DNA of 18,404 nucleotides, taken from positions 1-18,404 of the forward strand of contig MFSY01000112.1 of assembly GCA_001785175.1 (NCBI GenBank), read 5' to 3'. How positions within the stretch are numbered: position 1 is the stretch's first letter; every line of letters begins with the position of its first letter. Shown here piece after piece: positions 1 through 5,950 of the stretch. The notes beneath the pieces are model-generated. The model was given only the letters and a program-made list of their open reading frames with translations. It was not told where the DNA came from and made no database searches. Source of the stretch: Candidatus Muproteobacteria bacterium RIFCSPHIGHO2_01_FULL_65_16. GTDB taxonomy: Bacteria; Pseudomonadota; Gammaproteobacteria; Acidiferrobacterales; Sulfurifustaceae. The position numbers and the translations under genes are program-made.

Positions 1-47
1 AGGCAATTTTTAGAGGTTCCTTAAATGTGTTATGACGTTGTCCTCCC

Positions 48-1127
48 CTATCCCTTCAGCGCCGGGTAATCGGTATACCCCTTCGGGCCCGGTGTGTAGA
101 ACGTAGCCATGTCCGGGGCGTTCAGCGCCGCGCCGGTTTTCCACCGCGCCGCCAGGTCCGGGTTGGCGAGGATCGGCCGCCCGACGCCAATCAGATCGCA
201 CTTGCCCGCGGCCAGGTCGCTCTCGGCGCGTGCGGCATCGTAGCCGCCGGAGAGAATCAGCGTGCGCGTGAACGTCTTGCGGAAGGTCGCCTTCATTGAA
301 GCGGGCACCGGCGGCGCACCCATCGGCGAGTGATCCACGAGGTGGATATAGACCAGCCCGCGGGCGTTGAGCTGTTGCGCCAGATAGGTGTAATCCGCTG
401 CCATCGCCTGGTACTGCGGCATGTCGTTGAACACCCCAAACGGCGAGAGCCGTATGCCGACCCGGTCCTTGCCGATCGCGCCGATCACCGCATCGGCCAC
501 CTCAAGCATAAAGCGCGCGCGGTTCTCGATCGAACCGCCGTAACGATCCGTGCGCTGATTCGAGTTCGGGCGGATGAACTGCTCCAGCAGGTACCCGTTC
601 GCGCTGTGCAGCTCGACACCGTCAAATCCCGCCGTCACGGCGTTTTTCGCGGCCTGGACAAATTCGGCGATGGCGGCCTTGGTGTCCGCCTCGGTCATCG
701 CCTGCGGCACGGGGTGCGGCTTCAGGCCCGCGGCATCCGTGTACATCTCGCCGGCGGCCGCCACCGCCGACGGCGCCAGCAGGCGCGCCCCCGCGGGCAG
801 ATTGAGCGGATGGGCGATGCGCCCGCAGTGCATGAGCTGCACGAACATCATCGCTCCCTTCGCGTGCACCGCGTCGGTAATAGGCTTCCACCCCGCCACC
901 TGCGCCGGGGAGAATATCCCCGGAATCCGCGGGTAACCCAACCCGTTCGGGGACGGCGACGTGCCTTCGGTGATGATGAGTCCGACGGAGGCCCGCTGGG
1001 CGTAGTACTGCGCCATGAGCGCGTTGGGAGTGTTGTCGGTGGCGCGGTTGCGCGTCATCGGACACATGGCCAGGCGATTCTGCAATTTCAGCGGCCCCAG
1101 AACAGTTTCAGTAAACAGGAGTGTCAT
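48..1127 (-). CDS. Old yellow enzyme family alkene reductase (NemA-like)
   Basis: Predicted FMN-dependent, NAD(P)H-using ene-reductase of 359 aa, a normal length for the bacterial NemA/xenobiotic reductase branch. The protein is one TIM barrel. It has PMTR at 23-26, where T25 fits the flavin-tuning Thr of the family, and HSANGYL at 174-180, which supplies the substrate-binding His174/Asn177 pair and the proton-donor candidate Tyr179. The family block NQRTDRYGGS follows at 190-199. The ATG at 1127 is preceded by GAGGA (1134-1138) with a 6-nt spacer, which supports this start. No signal peptide or membrane segment is visible, so it should be cytosolic. It stands alone beside decayed DNA. The physiological substrate cannot be read from the sequence; electrophilic alkenes, nitro-compounds or quinones are typical for the family. 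Confidence 0.93.
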   Translation of the reverse strand: MTLLFTETVLGPLKLQNRLAMCPMTRNRATDNTPNALMAQYYAQRASVGLIITEGTSPSPNGLGYPRIPGIFSPAQVAGWKPITDAVHAKGAMMFVQLMHCGRIAHPLNLPAGARLLAPSAVAAAGEMYTDAAGLKPHPVPQAMTEADTKAAIAEFVQAAKNAVTAGFDGVELHSANGYLLEQFIRPNSNQRTDRYGGSIENRARFMLEVADAVIGAIGKDRVGIRLSPFGVFNDMPQYQAMAADYTYLAQQLNARGLVYIHLVDHSPMGAPPVPASMKATFRKTFTRTLILSGGYDAARAESDLAAGKCDLIGVGRPILANPDLAARWKTGAALNAPDMATFYTPGPKGYTDYPALKG

Positions 1128-1364
1128 AGCTAATCCTCGATAATGGAAGTGCGGGCGTGGCGGAGTTGGTTAGCCCGGTTTAGAAAAAACGCAGGTTGAT
1201 TAATTTTAAATCACTCCGACCCCTATCCAGCGCGCTCCACGGGCGCTCTTCGATGGCTTTGATGTGTTCGTTGATGTGTTCGAGTTGGGGTATGCGTCAG
1301 CGTCCAATCATAAAGCTACGGGCTCGCACCCGTTGGTCGTTCCGAATTCATATTACCCTTTCTC
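1128..1364. other. Non-coding stretch of gene remnants
   Basis: Between the reductase start and the Fic-like fragment I see no intact gene, tRNA or clear promoter beyond the reductase ribosome-binding site. The GC content is lower and more uneven than in neighbouring genes. The stretch contains one short protein-like reading frame, listed separately, and a sequence resembling a tRNA 5' half at 1151-1173 that cannot be folded into a tRNA. I infer it is part of a decayed insertion next to tRNA-Leu. Confidence 0.5.
1180..1296 (-). pseudogene. Unidentified C-terminal gene remnant
   Basis: After an in-frame TGA at 1297-1299, a minus-strand frame runs about 38 codons to TAA at 1180-1182. The peptide begins near IPQLEHINEHIKAIEERPW and looks like an amphipathic helix rather than random translation. 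There is no start codon with a ribosome-binding site. I do not recognise the family. It lies in the same orientation as the Fic-like and AbiEii-like fragments, so it may be the tail of another gene of the same decayed island. It could also be chance. Confidence 0.25.
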
Positions 1365-1565
1365 TTACCCTCTTTTTGAGGTATTACCCCTTTTCCGCCA
1401 CAGCGCACCGGGGCCGCGGCCGATGCACTCGATTTTCTTCGCTTTTTTCAGCTCCCGGAGCACGCGCCGCACCATGTCCCGGCTGACGCCGGGGCAGGCG
1501 CGCTCCAGCTGGGAGAGCGTGAACTCGCCGGAATCAGTCTTGGCGCCCCGCGGGCTCTGGCGCAT
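1365..1565 (-). pseudogene. Fic-type C-terminal winged-helix fragment
   Basis: A 66-codon frame whose product contains LSQLERACPGVSRDMVRRVL followed by a GRGPGALWRKRGN tail. This is a winged helix of the sort found at the C-terminus of some Fic-family (AMP-transferase) proteins. The Fic catalytic motif HPFxxGNGR is absent, so only the tail of a gene remains. The frame is the same as that of the upstream AbiEii-like fragment and is separated from it by a single TAG at 1581-1583 plus five codons. This suggests a deletion that joined two genes. No ribosome-binding site precedes the ATG. The Fic assignment rests on remembered family similarity; an unrelated winged-helix regulator tail is possible. 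Confidence 0.5.
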
Positions 1566-1580
1566 GGATATTCTTATTCG

Positions 1581-1811
1581 CTAATCCGTTATCTCAATCC
1601 GGCCGCCAGGGCCCGCCCGCAGGCGCAGCAGCAAAGCGCCCTTCAGCACGAAACGGTTGTGGACCGTCGAACGACTCAGGCGATACAGGAAGCGCTCAAG
1701 GAAATAATTGTTGAGCGTGATCTGAAAATCCTCGCCCTTATGCCGCGCGAGGTTCAGCAGTCGTTGCCGCACCGATTCGGCGAGCCGGGCTCGGCGGCGT
1801 CTGGAAATGTG
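1581..1811 (-). pseudogene. Truncated AbiEii-like nucleotidyltransferase toxin (N-terminal part)
   Basis: About 75 codons recognisable as the N-terminus of AbiEii/AbiGii-type nucleotidyltransferase toxins: SVRQRLLNLARHKGEDF, then LERFLYRLSRS, then RFVLKGALLLRL. The usual downstream catalytic Asp motif (DIDL-like) is lost: the frame ends at TAG 1581-1583 just where that region should begin. The expected first codon is ATT at 1806-1808, directly before SRRRR, so the original ATG may have mutated. It begins only about 15 bp past the tRNA-Leu CCA end. No cognate AbiEi antitoxin is present. I infer an inactive remnant of an element that had inserted beside the tRNA gene. Confidence 0.65.
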
Positions 1812-1876
1812 TCTGTGGAAAACTTGGTGCCCGGGGCCGGACTCGAACCGGCACGGTGTCGCCACCAAGGGATTTT

Positions 1877-2588
1877 CATACCAGCCACAGCTTTCGCTGC
1901 TGCGTTCTGACTTAAAACGCATTTGTGGTCTGGACTTTACCTTTACCATAGCCTAAATTGCAGGCCGTAGGTAGGAGCCGTCAAGTCTCTACACTTTCCT
2001 TGGCGCTGGAGTCCTTAAGGGGCGCAACATGAGACTACGGAAGTATTCTGATAAACAGCTCCGGGAGGCGGTGAAAAATGCCGCTTCCATGAGACAGGTT
2101 TTACAGATACTTAACGTTGCTCCTTACGGTGGCAATTACGATGTGCTGAGAAAAGCAATCCGGCATTTTAATCTCGACACGTCGCATTTTGTTGGTCAGG
2201 CATGGAACAAGGGCAAGATACTTCCTCCGAAACAGCCGATCGAGAAATATCTTAGCAACTCCCTGCCCCTTCAGTCTCATAAGCTCAGAACCAGACTTTT
2301 ACGAGAGGGCATCCTTGAGCCTCGCTGCGCCAGTTGCCAGAATACGCGATGGCTTAATCAGCCCATCCCTCTAGAGCTTGACCACATCAACGGGAACAAC
2401 AAGGACAACAGGCTGAAAAACCTGCGTCTTATGTGCCCTAATTGCCACGCACAGACTCCAACATACCGCTCTAAAAAGCGGTCCAAGACTTAGCTCGGGG
2501 TTGCCACCGCCGTGATATGCGCTGAGGTTTCCCCGAATTTGACTCCATTCACGCCAGGGGTTTCCCGCCTGGGTGCTCAAAATTGTTT
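1877..2588 (-). ncRNA. Group I self-splicing intron in tRNA-Leu(UAA)
   Basis: A 712-nt intron, resembling the cyanobacterial tRNA-Leu group I introns. Core elements that pair by eye: P1, exon CUU with intron GAG, giving U-G at the splice site; P3, GGAGUC (2541-2546) with GGCUCC (1974-1979); P4, UUCGGGG (2531-2537) with CCCCGAG (2494-2500); P7, GACUU (1983-1987) with AAGUC (1933-1937); P8, UACC/GGUA with GCCU/AGGC inside; P9, UGCGUU with AACGCA, followed by a CAGC-GAAA-GCUG hairpin. The terminal guanosine is at 1877. The element P is at 2522-2542, Q at 2489-2505, R at 1978-1994 and S at 1932-1943. The P6 extension pairs CUUGG with CCAAG and UUGGAGUC with GACUCCAG, and holds the endonuclease ORF in its distal loop. 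Confidence 0.93.
2029..2493 (+). CDS. Intron-encoded HNH endonuclease, antisense to its host intron
   Basis: A 154-aa protein. Residues 1-55 form a small helical domain with a basic start (MRLRKYSDKQLREAV) and the block APYGGNYD, probably DNA-binding. A short WNKGK linker lies at 59-63. Residues 95-145 form a zinc-type HNH nuclease: C100-x2-C103, LELDHINGNNKDN at 115-127 with the catalytic D118-H119 and Asn, then C136-x2-C139-H140. AAGGGG (2017-2022) sits 6 nt before the ATG, so a ribosome-binding site exists on this strand. GC content is visibly lower than in neighbouring genes, as expected for a mobile gene. It lies on the strand opposite the tRNA and intron, in the loop of the P6 extension. 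Its TAG (2491-2493) directly abuts the P4 3' strand. Homing activity at intronless leuZ is inferred, not shown. Confidence 0.88.
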   Translation: MRLRKYSDKQLREAVKNAASMRQVLQILNVAPYGGNYDVLRKAIRHFNLDTSHFVGQAWNKGKILPPKQPIEKYLSNSLPLQSHKLRTRLLREGILEPRCASCQNTRWLNQPIPLELDHINGNNKDNRLKNLRLMCPNCHAQTPTYRSKKRSKT

Positions 2589-2640
2589 AAGTCCCTTGCG
2601 TCTACCAGTTTCGCCACCCGGGCATCGGGAAGGCTTGGCG

Positions 2641-2671
2641 ATTATATAGGCGAATCCGAAGTTTTGAGCAA
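2641..2671 (-). promoter_or_regulatory. Candidate promoter for tRNA-Leu
   Basis: On the minus strand a consensus TATAAT (2641-2646) ends 17 nt before the mature tRNA-Leu 5' end. A weaker TTGCTC (2666-2671) lies 19 bp upstream of it. The element could let tRNA-Leu be transcribed independently of tRNA-Gly, which matters because a terminator-like hairpin and an inserted repeat lie between them. The -35 match and spacing are poor. Confidence 0.45.
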
Positions 2672-2673
2672 AG

Positions 2674-2844
2674 TTAGCAGTTTGTTGAAAAACTCGTTTT
2701 TCAACAAACTGCGGTGCGGCACAGGGACGTGCCGCCATTTATCAAACACGTTAAGTGTTTGATAAATGAAGCAAAGCAAAAACCACGCTTTTTGCTTTGC
2801 GTGTTGAAAAAGACCACGGAAGGACTTTTTCAACAAACTGTTAG
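2674..2844. repeat. MITE-like element: 15-bp terminal inverted repeats, TTAG duplication, five stem-loops
   Basis: The element proper is 2678-2840 (163 bp). Its ends are perfect inverted copies: CAGTTTGTTGAAAAA (2678-2692) and TTTTTCAACAAACTG (2826-2840). TTAG flanks both sides (2674-2677 and 2841-2844), consistent with a target-site duplication. Inside are consecutive perfect hairpins: 15 bp at 2678-2711 with loop CTCG; 7 bp at 2716-2735; 13 bp at 2737-2767 with loop GTTAA; 12 bp at 2771-2800; and 11 bp at 2802-2835. There is no ORF. I read it as a small non-autonomous mobile element or REP-like cluster inserted between tRNA-Cys and tRNA-Leu. Its transposase source is unknown. Confidence 0.7.
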
Positions 2845-2854
2845 TGAAGGGAAA

Positions 2855-2928
2855 TGGAGGCTGGGGTCGGAATCGAACCGGCGTACACGGCTTTGCAGGC
2901 CGCTGCATGACCACTCTGCCACCCAGCC
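2855..2928 (-). tRNA. cysT: tRNA-Cys(GCA)
   Basis: 74 nt including the encoded CCA (2855-2857). The acceptor stem pairs GGCTGGG with CCCAGCC. The anticodon arm is CGGC-CTGCAAA-GCCG with anticodon GCA, and the T arm carries GGTTCGATTCC. The discriminator is U73, the known identity base of bacterial tRNA-Cys. It is the middle gene of the Gly-Cys-Leu block. No promoter is visible in the 25 bp between the terminator-like hairpin and its 5' end, so it probably depends on readthrough from tRNA-Gly. Confidence 0.97.
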
Positions 2929-2944
2929 GTGATCGGGGGGAACA

Positions 2945-2977
2945 AAAAAACAAAAAAGGGGAGGTCAGCGCCTCCCC
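2945..2977 (-). terminator. Intrinsic terminator-like hairpin between tRNA-Gly and tRNA-Cys
   Basis: On the minus strand GGGGAGG (2971-2977) and CCTCCCC (2958-2964) form a perfect 7-bp GC-rich stem with loop CGCTGA. It is followed by TTTTTTG and a second T run. This is the standard Rho-independent layout, 10 nt past the tRNA-Gly CCA. It lies upstream of two further tRNA genes on the same strand, so it must be leaky, act in processing, or be bypassed. Confidence 0.75.
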
Positions 2978-2987
2978 TTCGGGTATC

Positions 2988-3063
2988 TGGAGCGGGAAAG
3001 GAGGCTCGAACTCCCGACCTTAACCTTGGCAAGGTTACGCTCTACCAACTGAGCTATTCCCGC
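2988..3063 (-). tRNA. glyW: tRNA-Gly(GCC)
   Basis: 76 nt including the encoded CCA (2988-2990). The acceptor stem pairs GCGGGAA with TTCCCGC, the D arm is GCTCAGTTGGTAGAGC, the anticodon arm is AACCT-TGCCAAG-GTT with anticodon GCC, and the T arm is GGGAGTTCGAGCCTCC. U73 is present, as is usual for bacterial tRNA-Gly. It is the first tRNA of the operon and lies just downstream of pgsA, as in E. coli. It has its own strong promoter at 3077-3104. Confidence 0.97.
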
Positions 3064-3076
3064 GGTGGGATGCAAC

Positions 3077-3104
3077 ATTGTATGCACCGCCGGGGGGCTG
3101 TCAA
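3077..3104 (-). promoter_or_regulatory. Near-consensus sigma-70 promoter for the tRNA operon
   Basis: On the minus strand a perfect TTGACA (3099-3104) and TACAAT (3077-3082) are separated by 16 bp. The expected start point is near 3070, a few bases before the tRNA-Gly 5' end at 3063. The promoter lies in the 65-bp gap after the pgsA stop codon, so the tRNAs can be expressed apart from uvrC-pgsA. Confidence 0.75.
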
Positions 3105-3128
3105 GCCTGACGGCCGCGCGCGGCGGAG

Positions 3129-3725
3129 TTACGGACGCGTTCCGGCGCCGGGGTTGACCAGGTTCGGCCAGGCGATCTTGAGATAGGCCACCATGGACCA
3201 CAGGGTCAGGCCGGCGGCGATGTAAAGCAGGACCTCGCCGGTCTTGAACGTGGGCAGGCCCCACAGCGGCTCGCGCCAGATCAGAAACGGGATCGCCACC
3301 ATCTGAGAACCGGTCTTGACCTTGCCGACGACCGAGACCGCGACGTGCTCGCGCCGCCCGAGCCCCGCCATCCACTCGCGCAGCGCGGACACGGCGATCT
3401 CGCGCCCGAGTATGACCAGGACCACGAGCGCGAACAGGCGCATGTCGAGCACGCGCGCCAGCACCTGCGGATCGGAGAGCAGCATCACCAGCGCCGCCGC
3501 CACCATGAGCTTGTCCGCCACCGGGTCGAGGAACGCGCCGAAGGGCGAGAACTGCTGCAGGCGCCGGGCGAGATAGCCGTCGAGCCAGTCGGTGATGCCG
3601 GCGAGCACGAAGAGAGCCGTGGCCAGCTTCAGCGCCCACGGCTCGGCCAGGGCGTAGATCACCACGAACAGCGGGATCAGCGCGATCCGCAGCAGGGTGA
3701 GCGCGTTCGGCGCGTTCAGCGGCAT
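3129..3725 (-). CDS. pgsA: CDP-diacylglycerol-glycerol-3-phosphate 3-phosphatidyltransferase
   Basis: 198-aa inner-membrane enzyme that makes phosphatidylglycerophosphate from CDP-diacylglycerol and glycerol-3-phosphate, the committed step to phosphatidylglycerol and cardiolipin. The CDP-alcohol phosphotransferase signature is complete: D46-x2-D49-G50-x2-A53-R54 followed by G63-x3-D67-x3-D71. Hydrophobic segments at about 10-27, 33-45, 74-84, 92-110 and near 150-180 fit the multi-span family topology. The N-terminus (MPLNAPNALTLLRIALIP) is typical, and so is the length. The start lies 3 nt after the uvrC stop codon, so the two are very likely co-transcribed, an arrangement shared with E. coli. 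Confidence 0.96.
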   Translation of the reverse strand: MPLNAPNALTLLRIALIPLFVVIYALAEPWALKLATALFVLAGITDWLDGYLARRLQQFSPFGAFLDPVADKLMVAAALVMLLSDPQVLARVLDMRLFALVVLVILGREIAVSALREWMAGLGRREHVAVSVVGKVKTGSQMVAIPFLIWREPLWGLPTFKTGEVLLYIAAGLTLWSMVAYLKIAWPNLVNPGAGTRP

Positions 3726-3728
3726 GAT

Positions 3729-5600
3729 TCAGCGGTCCGGTTCATGAAGGTTGTCGTATATGCGCTGCGCCAGCGCCGGGCTGATGCCGGGCACGCGGCA
3801 TAGATCCTCGACGCCGGCGCGCGCCACCTCGCGCAGCCCGCCGAGGTTTTTCAGCAGCGCCTGGCGGCGGCGGTCGCCGACGCCGGGAATGTCTTGCAGC
3901 GGCGACGCGAGGCGCGCCCGCGCGCGCCGCCGGCGGTGGCCGGCGATGGCGAAGCGATGCGCCTCGTCCCGGATCTGCTGGATGAGGTGCAGCGCGGCCG
4001 AGTCCGACGGCAGTATAATGGCGCGCCCGGACCCGGACAAGAAAAGCCGTTCGTTCCCCGGCTTGCGCTCATGGCCCTTGGCCACGCCCACCGGGCGCAC
4101 GCCTTCGATCTGCAGTTCTTCCATCACGGACGCGGCCGCCGCCACCTGGCCCTTGCCGCCGTCTATCAGCAGCAGATCCGGCAGCCGCCCGGCGCCTTCT
4201 TTGACCCGGCGGTAACGGCGCGCCAGCGCCTGGGACAGGGCCGCGTAGTCGTCCCCCGGCGTCACGCCCTCGATGTTGAAGCGCCGGTAATCGGATTTGA
4301 CCGGGCCGTTGACGTCGAATACCACGCAGGCGGCGACGGCGGCCTCGCCGCGCGTGTGGCTGACGTCGAAGCATTCGATGCGCTCCGGAACCGCGTCGAG
4401 CGCGAGCGCCGCGCGCACGGCCTCGAAACGCTGCTCGAGGTTGGCCTTGCCGGCCAGGTGACGGCGCAGGGCGTCGCGGGCGTTGATCTCGGCCATTCTG
4501 ACCCAGCGCCGCGGCGCGCCGCGCGTGGCGCCGATGATGGCTATCTTTTTGCCCGCCTGGCGCGAGAAGGCGGCCTCGAGCAGGGCCTTGTCCGCGACCG
4601 GGCGGTTGAGATAGATGCGCCCGGGGATGGTCTTGCCCAGGTAATACTGCGGCAGAAACGCCGCCGCGACCTCCTCCGGCCGGGAGGCGGCGCCGGCCTT
4701 GAGAAAAAAGGCCTTGCTCCCCAGGTTCATGCCGGCGCGGATGAAGCCGACCACGACGCAGGCGGTATCGTGCGCCGTCACCGCGGCCAGCACGTCCACG
4801 TCCCCGCCCCCGCCGGCGACGTACTGGCGCTGCTGGATGTGCTTCAGCGCGGCGATGCGGTCGCGGTATGCGGCGGCGGCCTCGTAGTCCCGACGCGCCG
4901 AGGCCTGCTCCATTTTTTCGACCAGATCGCCGATCACCGCCTGGCTGCGGCCTTCGAGAAACATGAGCACGTGCCGCACATCCAGGGCGTAGCGCTCACG
5001 CTCGATCAGCCCGACGCACGGCGCGGTGCAGCGCTTGATCTGGTATTGCAGGCACGGGCGCGAGCGGTTCTGAAAGAAGCTGTTCTCGCACTGGCGCAGC
5101 TGAAACACCTTTTGCAGCAGGTTCAGGCTCTCGCGCACCGCCACGGCGGAAGGATACGGGCCGAAGTAGCGCCCCTTTTCGCGCTTCGCCCCGCGATGGA
5201 ACGTCAGGCGCGGGAACGCATCGTCGGATACGAAGATATAGGGGTAGCTCTTGTCGTCGCGCAGCAGCACGTTGTAGCGCGGCTGCAGCGTCTTGATGAG
5301 GTTGTTCTCAAGCAGCAGCGCCTCGTTTTCGGTGTGCGTGACCGTTATATCCACCGCCGCCACCTGCCGCGCCAGGGATTGCACGCGCGGCGCGAGCCCC
5401 CGGGCGCGAAAGTAGCTCCGCACCCGCTGGCGCAGGTTATTGGCCTTGCCCACGTACAGCACGCCTCCGCCCGCGTCCAGCATGCGGTAGACGCCCGGCA
5501 ACGTGGGCAGCGACTTCACCAGAGTTTTTGCGTCCATTGTTTCAGCGCGCAGGCTCGCCCCGTCCAGTTTCAGGGCCGCGACCGAATCTACCGCATTCAA
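3729..5600 (-). CDS. uvrC: Excinuclease ABC subunit C
   Basis: 623 aa from the first ATG. It makes the dual incisions in nucleotide excision repair together with UvrA and UvrB. The GIY-YIG nuclease (3' cut) spans about 33-110 with GVY at 36-38, LYVGKA at 48-53, R58 and E98. A four-Cys cluster C171/C183/C191/C195 has exactly the spacing of the E. coli UvrC Fe-S site. The UVR helices that bind UvrB lie near 222-256. The RNase H-like 5'-incision domain carries D412 (FDVSH), D480 (LIDGGKGQ) and H548. Tandem helix-hairpin-helix motifs end the protein. Met22 (at 5537, MDAKTLVKSLP) matches the usual family start better than Met1; neither has a strong ribosome-binding site. pgsA follows after 3 nt. 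Confidence 0.97.
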   Translation of the reverse strand: MNAVDSVAALKLDGASLRAETMDAKTLVKSLPTLPGVYRMLDAGGGVLYVGKANNLRQRVRSYFRARGLAPRVQSLARQVAAVDITVTHTENEALLLENNLIKTLQPRYNVLLRDDKSYPYIFVSDDAFPRLTFHRGAKREKGRYFGPYPSAVAVRESLNLLQKVFQLRQCENSFFQNRSRPCLQYQIKRCTAPCVGLIERERYALDVRHVLMFLEGRSQAVIGDLVEKMEQASARRDYEAAAAYRDRIAALKHIQQRQYVAGGGGDVDVLAAVTAHDTACVVVGFIRAGMNLGSKAFFLKAGAASRPEEVAAAFLPQYYLGKTIPGRIYLNRPVADKALLEAAFSRQAGKKIAIIGATRGAPRRWVRMAEINARDALRRHLAGKANLEQRFEAVRAALALDAVPERIECFDVSHTRGEAAVAACVVFDVNGPVKSDYRRFNIEGVTPGDDYAALSQALARRYRRVKEGAGRLPDLLLIDGGKGQVAAAASVMEELQIEGVRPVGVAKGHERKPGNERLFLSGSGRAIILPSDSAALHLIQQIRDEAHRFAIAGHRRRRARARLASPLQDIPGVGDRRRQALLKNLGGLREVARAGVEDLCRVPGISPALAQRIYDNLHEPDR

Positions 5601-5699
5601 ACCCGGCGCGGGCCTGCCGGTTTGACGGCGGCGCTGGAACCGAGTTTAACCGTGGCTAGAAACCTGATCAGGAAAACTTCACAACCTATTGAAAATTCG

Positions 5700-5730
5700 A
5701 TTATAACTTGGAACCGCCGGCGCGCGACAA
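5700..5730 (-). promoter_or_regulatory. Candidate promoter for uvrC-pgsA
   Basis: On the minus strand a consensus TATAAT (5700-5705) is preceded by TTGTCG (5725-5730) with a 19-bp spacer, longer than optimal. It lies 95-130 bp upstream of the first uvrC ATG in a locally AT-rich patch. I saw no LexA-type CTG-N10-CAG box beside it. Confidence 0.4.
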
Positions 5731-5769
5731 TCGGGGCGGAAATTTAGAAGACCCCGCAAGCAAAAACTC

Positions 5770-5885
5770 CGTCATGCCGGCGAAAGCTGGCATCCAGAAT
5801 CGGCCTATCGGCCGATGTCTTTTTCAAACCCTGGATTCCGGCTCCCGGCTTTAAGCATGCCGGGACAGGTCTCGCCAGAATGACG
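5770..5885. repeat. Dispersed palindromic repeat with CGTCAT/ATGACG ends
   Basis: The 116-bp unit begins CGTCATGCCGGCGA (5770-5783) and ends with an inverted partner at 5872-5885 matching 12 of 14 positions. Inner parts (GCATCCAG and CTGGATTCCGG) also face each other. The pattern of a CGTCATxCCGGC start, a CCAG/CTGG centre and an ATGACG end is common as an intergenic repeat in many proteobacteria. No ORF is carried. It is probably a non-autonomous mobile repeat. Confidence 0.6.
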
Positions 5886-5950
5886 AATCGGAACTTAATT
5901 CGAGGTTCCCTATGACTACGGAAGACTACCGAGGGGTGGGGAAAGCCGCT

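Larger units (their letters stand above)
1825..2623 (-). tRNA. leuZ: tRNA-Leu(UAA), interrupted by a group I intron
   Basis: The 5' exon is 2589-2623 (35 nt) and the 3' exon is 1825-1876 (52 nt, CCA encoded at 1825-1827). Joined, they give an 87-nt class II tRNA. The 7-bp acceptor stem pairs GCCCGGG with CCCGGGC. The anticodon arm is AGGGA-CTTAAAA-TCCCT with anticodon UAA, followed by a long variable arm, and the T stem pairs GCCGG with CCGGC around TTCGAGT. The intron follows U34, the same site as in cyanobacterial tRNA-Leu(UAA). Its place behind tRNA-Gly and tRNA-Cys matches E. coli leuZ. Without splicing this transcript cannot give a tRNA, so the intron must be functional unless another tRNA-Leu(UAA) exists elsewhere in the genome. 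Confidence 0.95.
5601..5950. other. Intergenic region upstream of uvrC
   Basis: 350 bp between the uvrC start and the speD stop. It holds a candidate uvrC promoter and a dispersed inverted repeat, both listed separately. I see no gene in it; the plus-strand reading frames crossing it are antisense shadows of uvrC and speD. Confidence 0.7.

Noticed and set aside
1151..1173. Plus-strand sequence resembling a tRNA-Leu 5' half (GCGGGCGTGGCGGAGTTGG)
   Set aside because: No matching anticodon arm, T arm or acceptor 3' strand follows, so no tRNA can be folded. It may be a remnant or chance.
1581..1949. 122-codon minus-strand frame taken as a whole gene
   Set aside because: Its first 45 or so codons are translated tRNA-Leu exon and intron sequence; only the part past the tRNA 3' end is protein-like, and it is listed as an AbiEii fragment.
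2678..2840. CRISPR array or tandem repeat
   Set aside because: The units are inverted arms of hairpins of differing sequence, not direct repeats with regular spacers.
3894..5747. Long plus-strand frame of 617 codons opposite uvrC
   Set aside because: It is the antisense shadow of a complete, motif-bearing uvrC in high-GC DNA. Its translation is Arg/Ala/His-rich with no recognisable domain.
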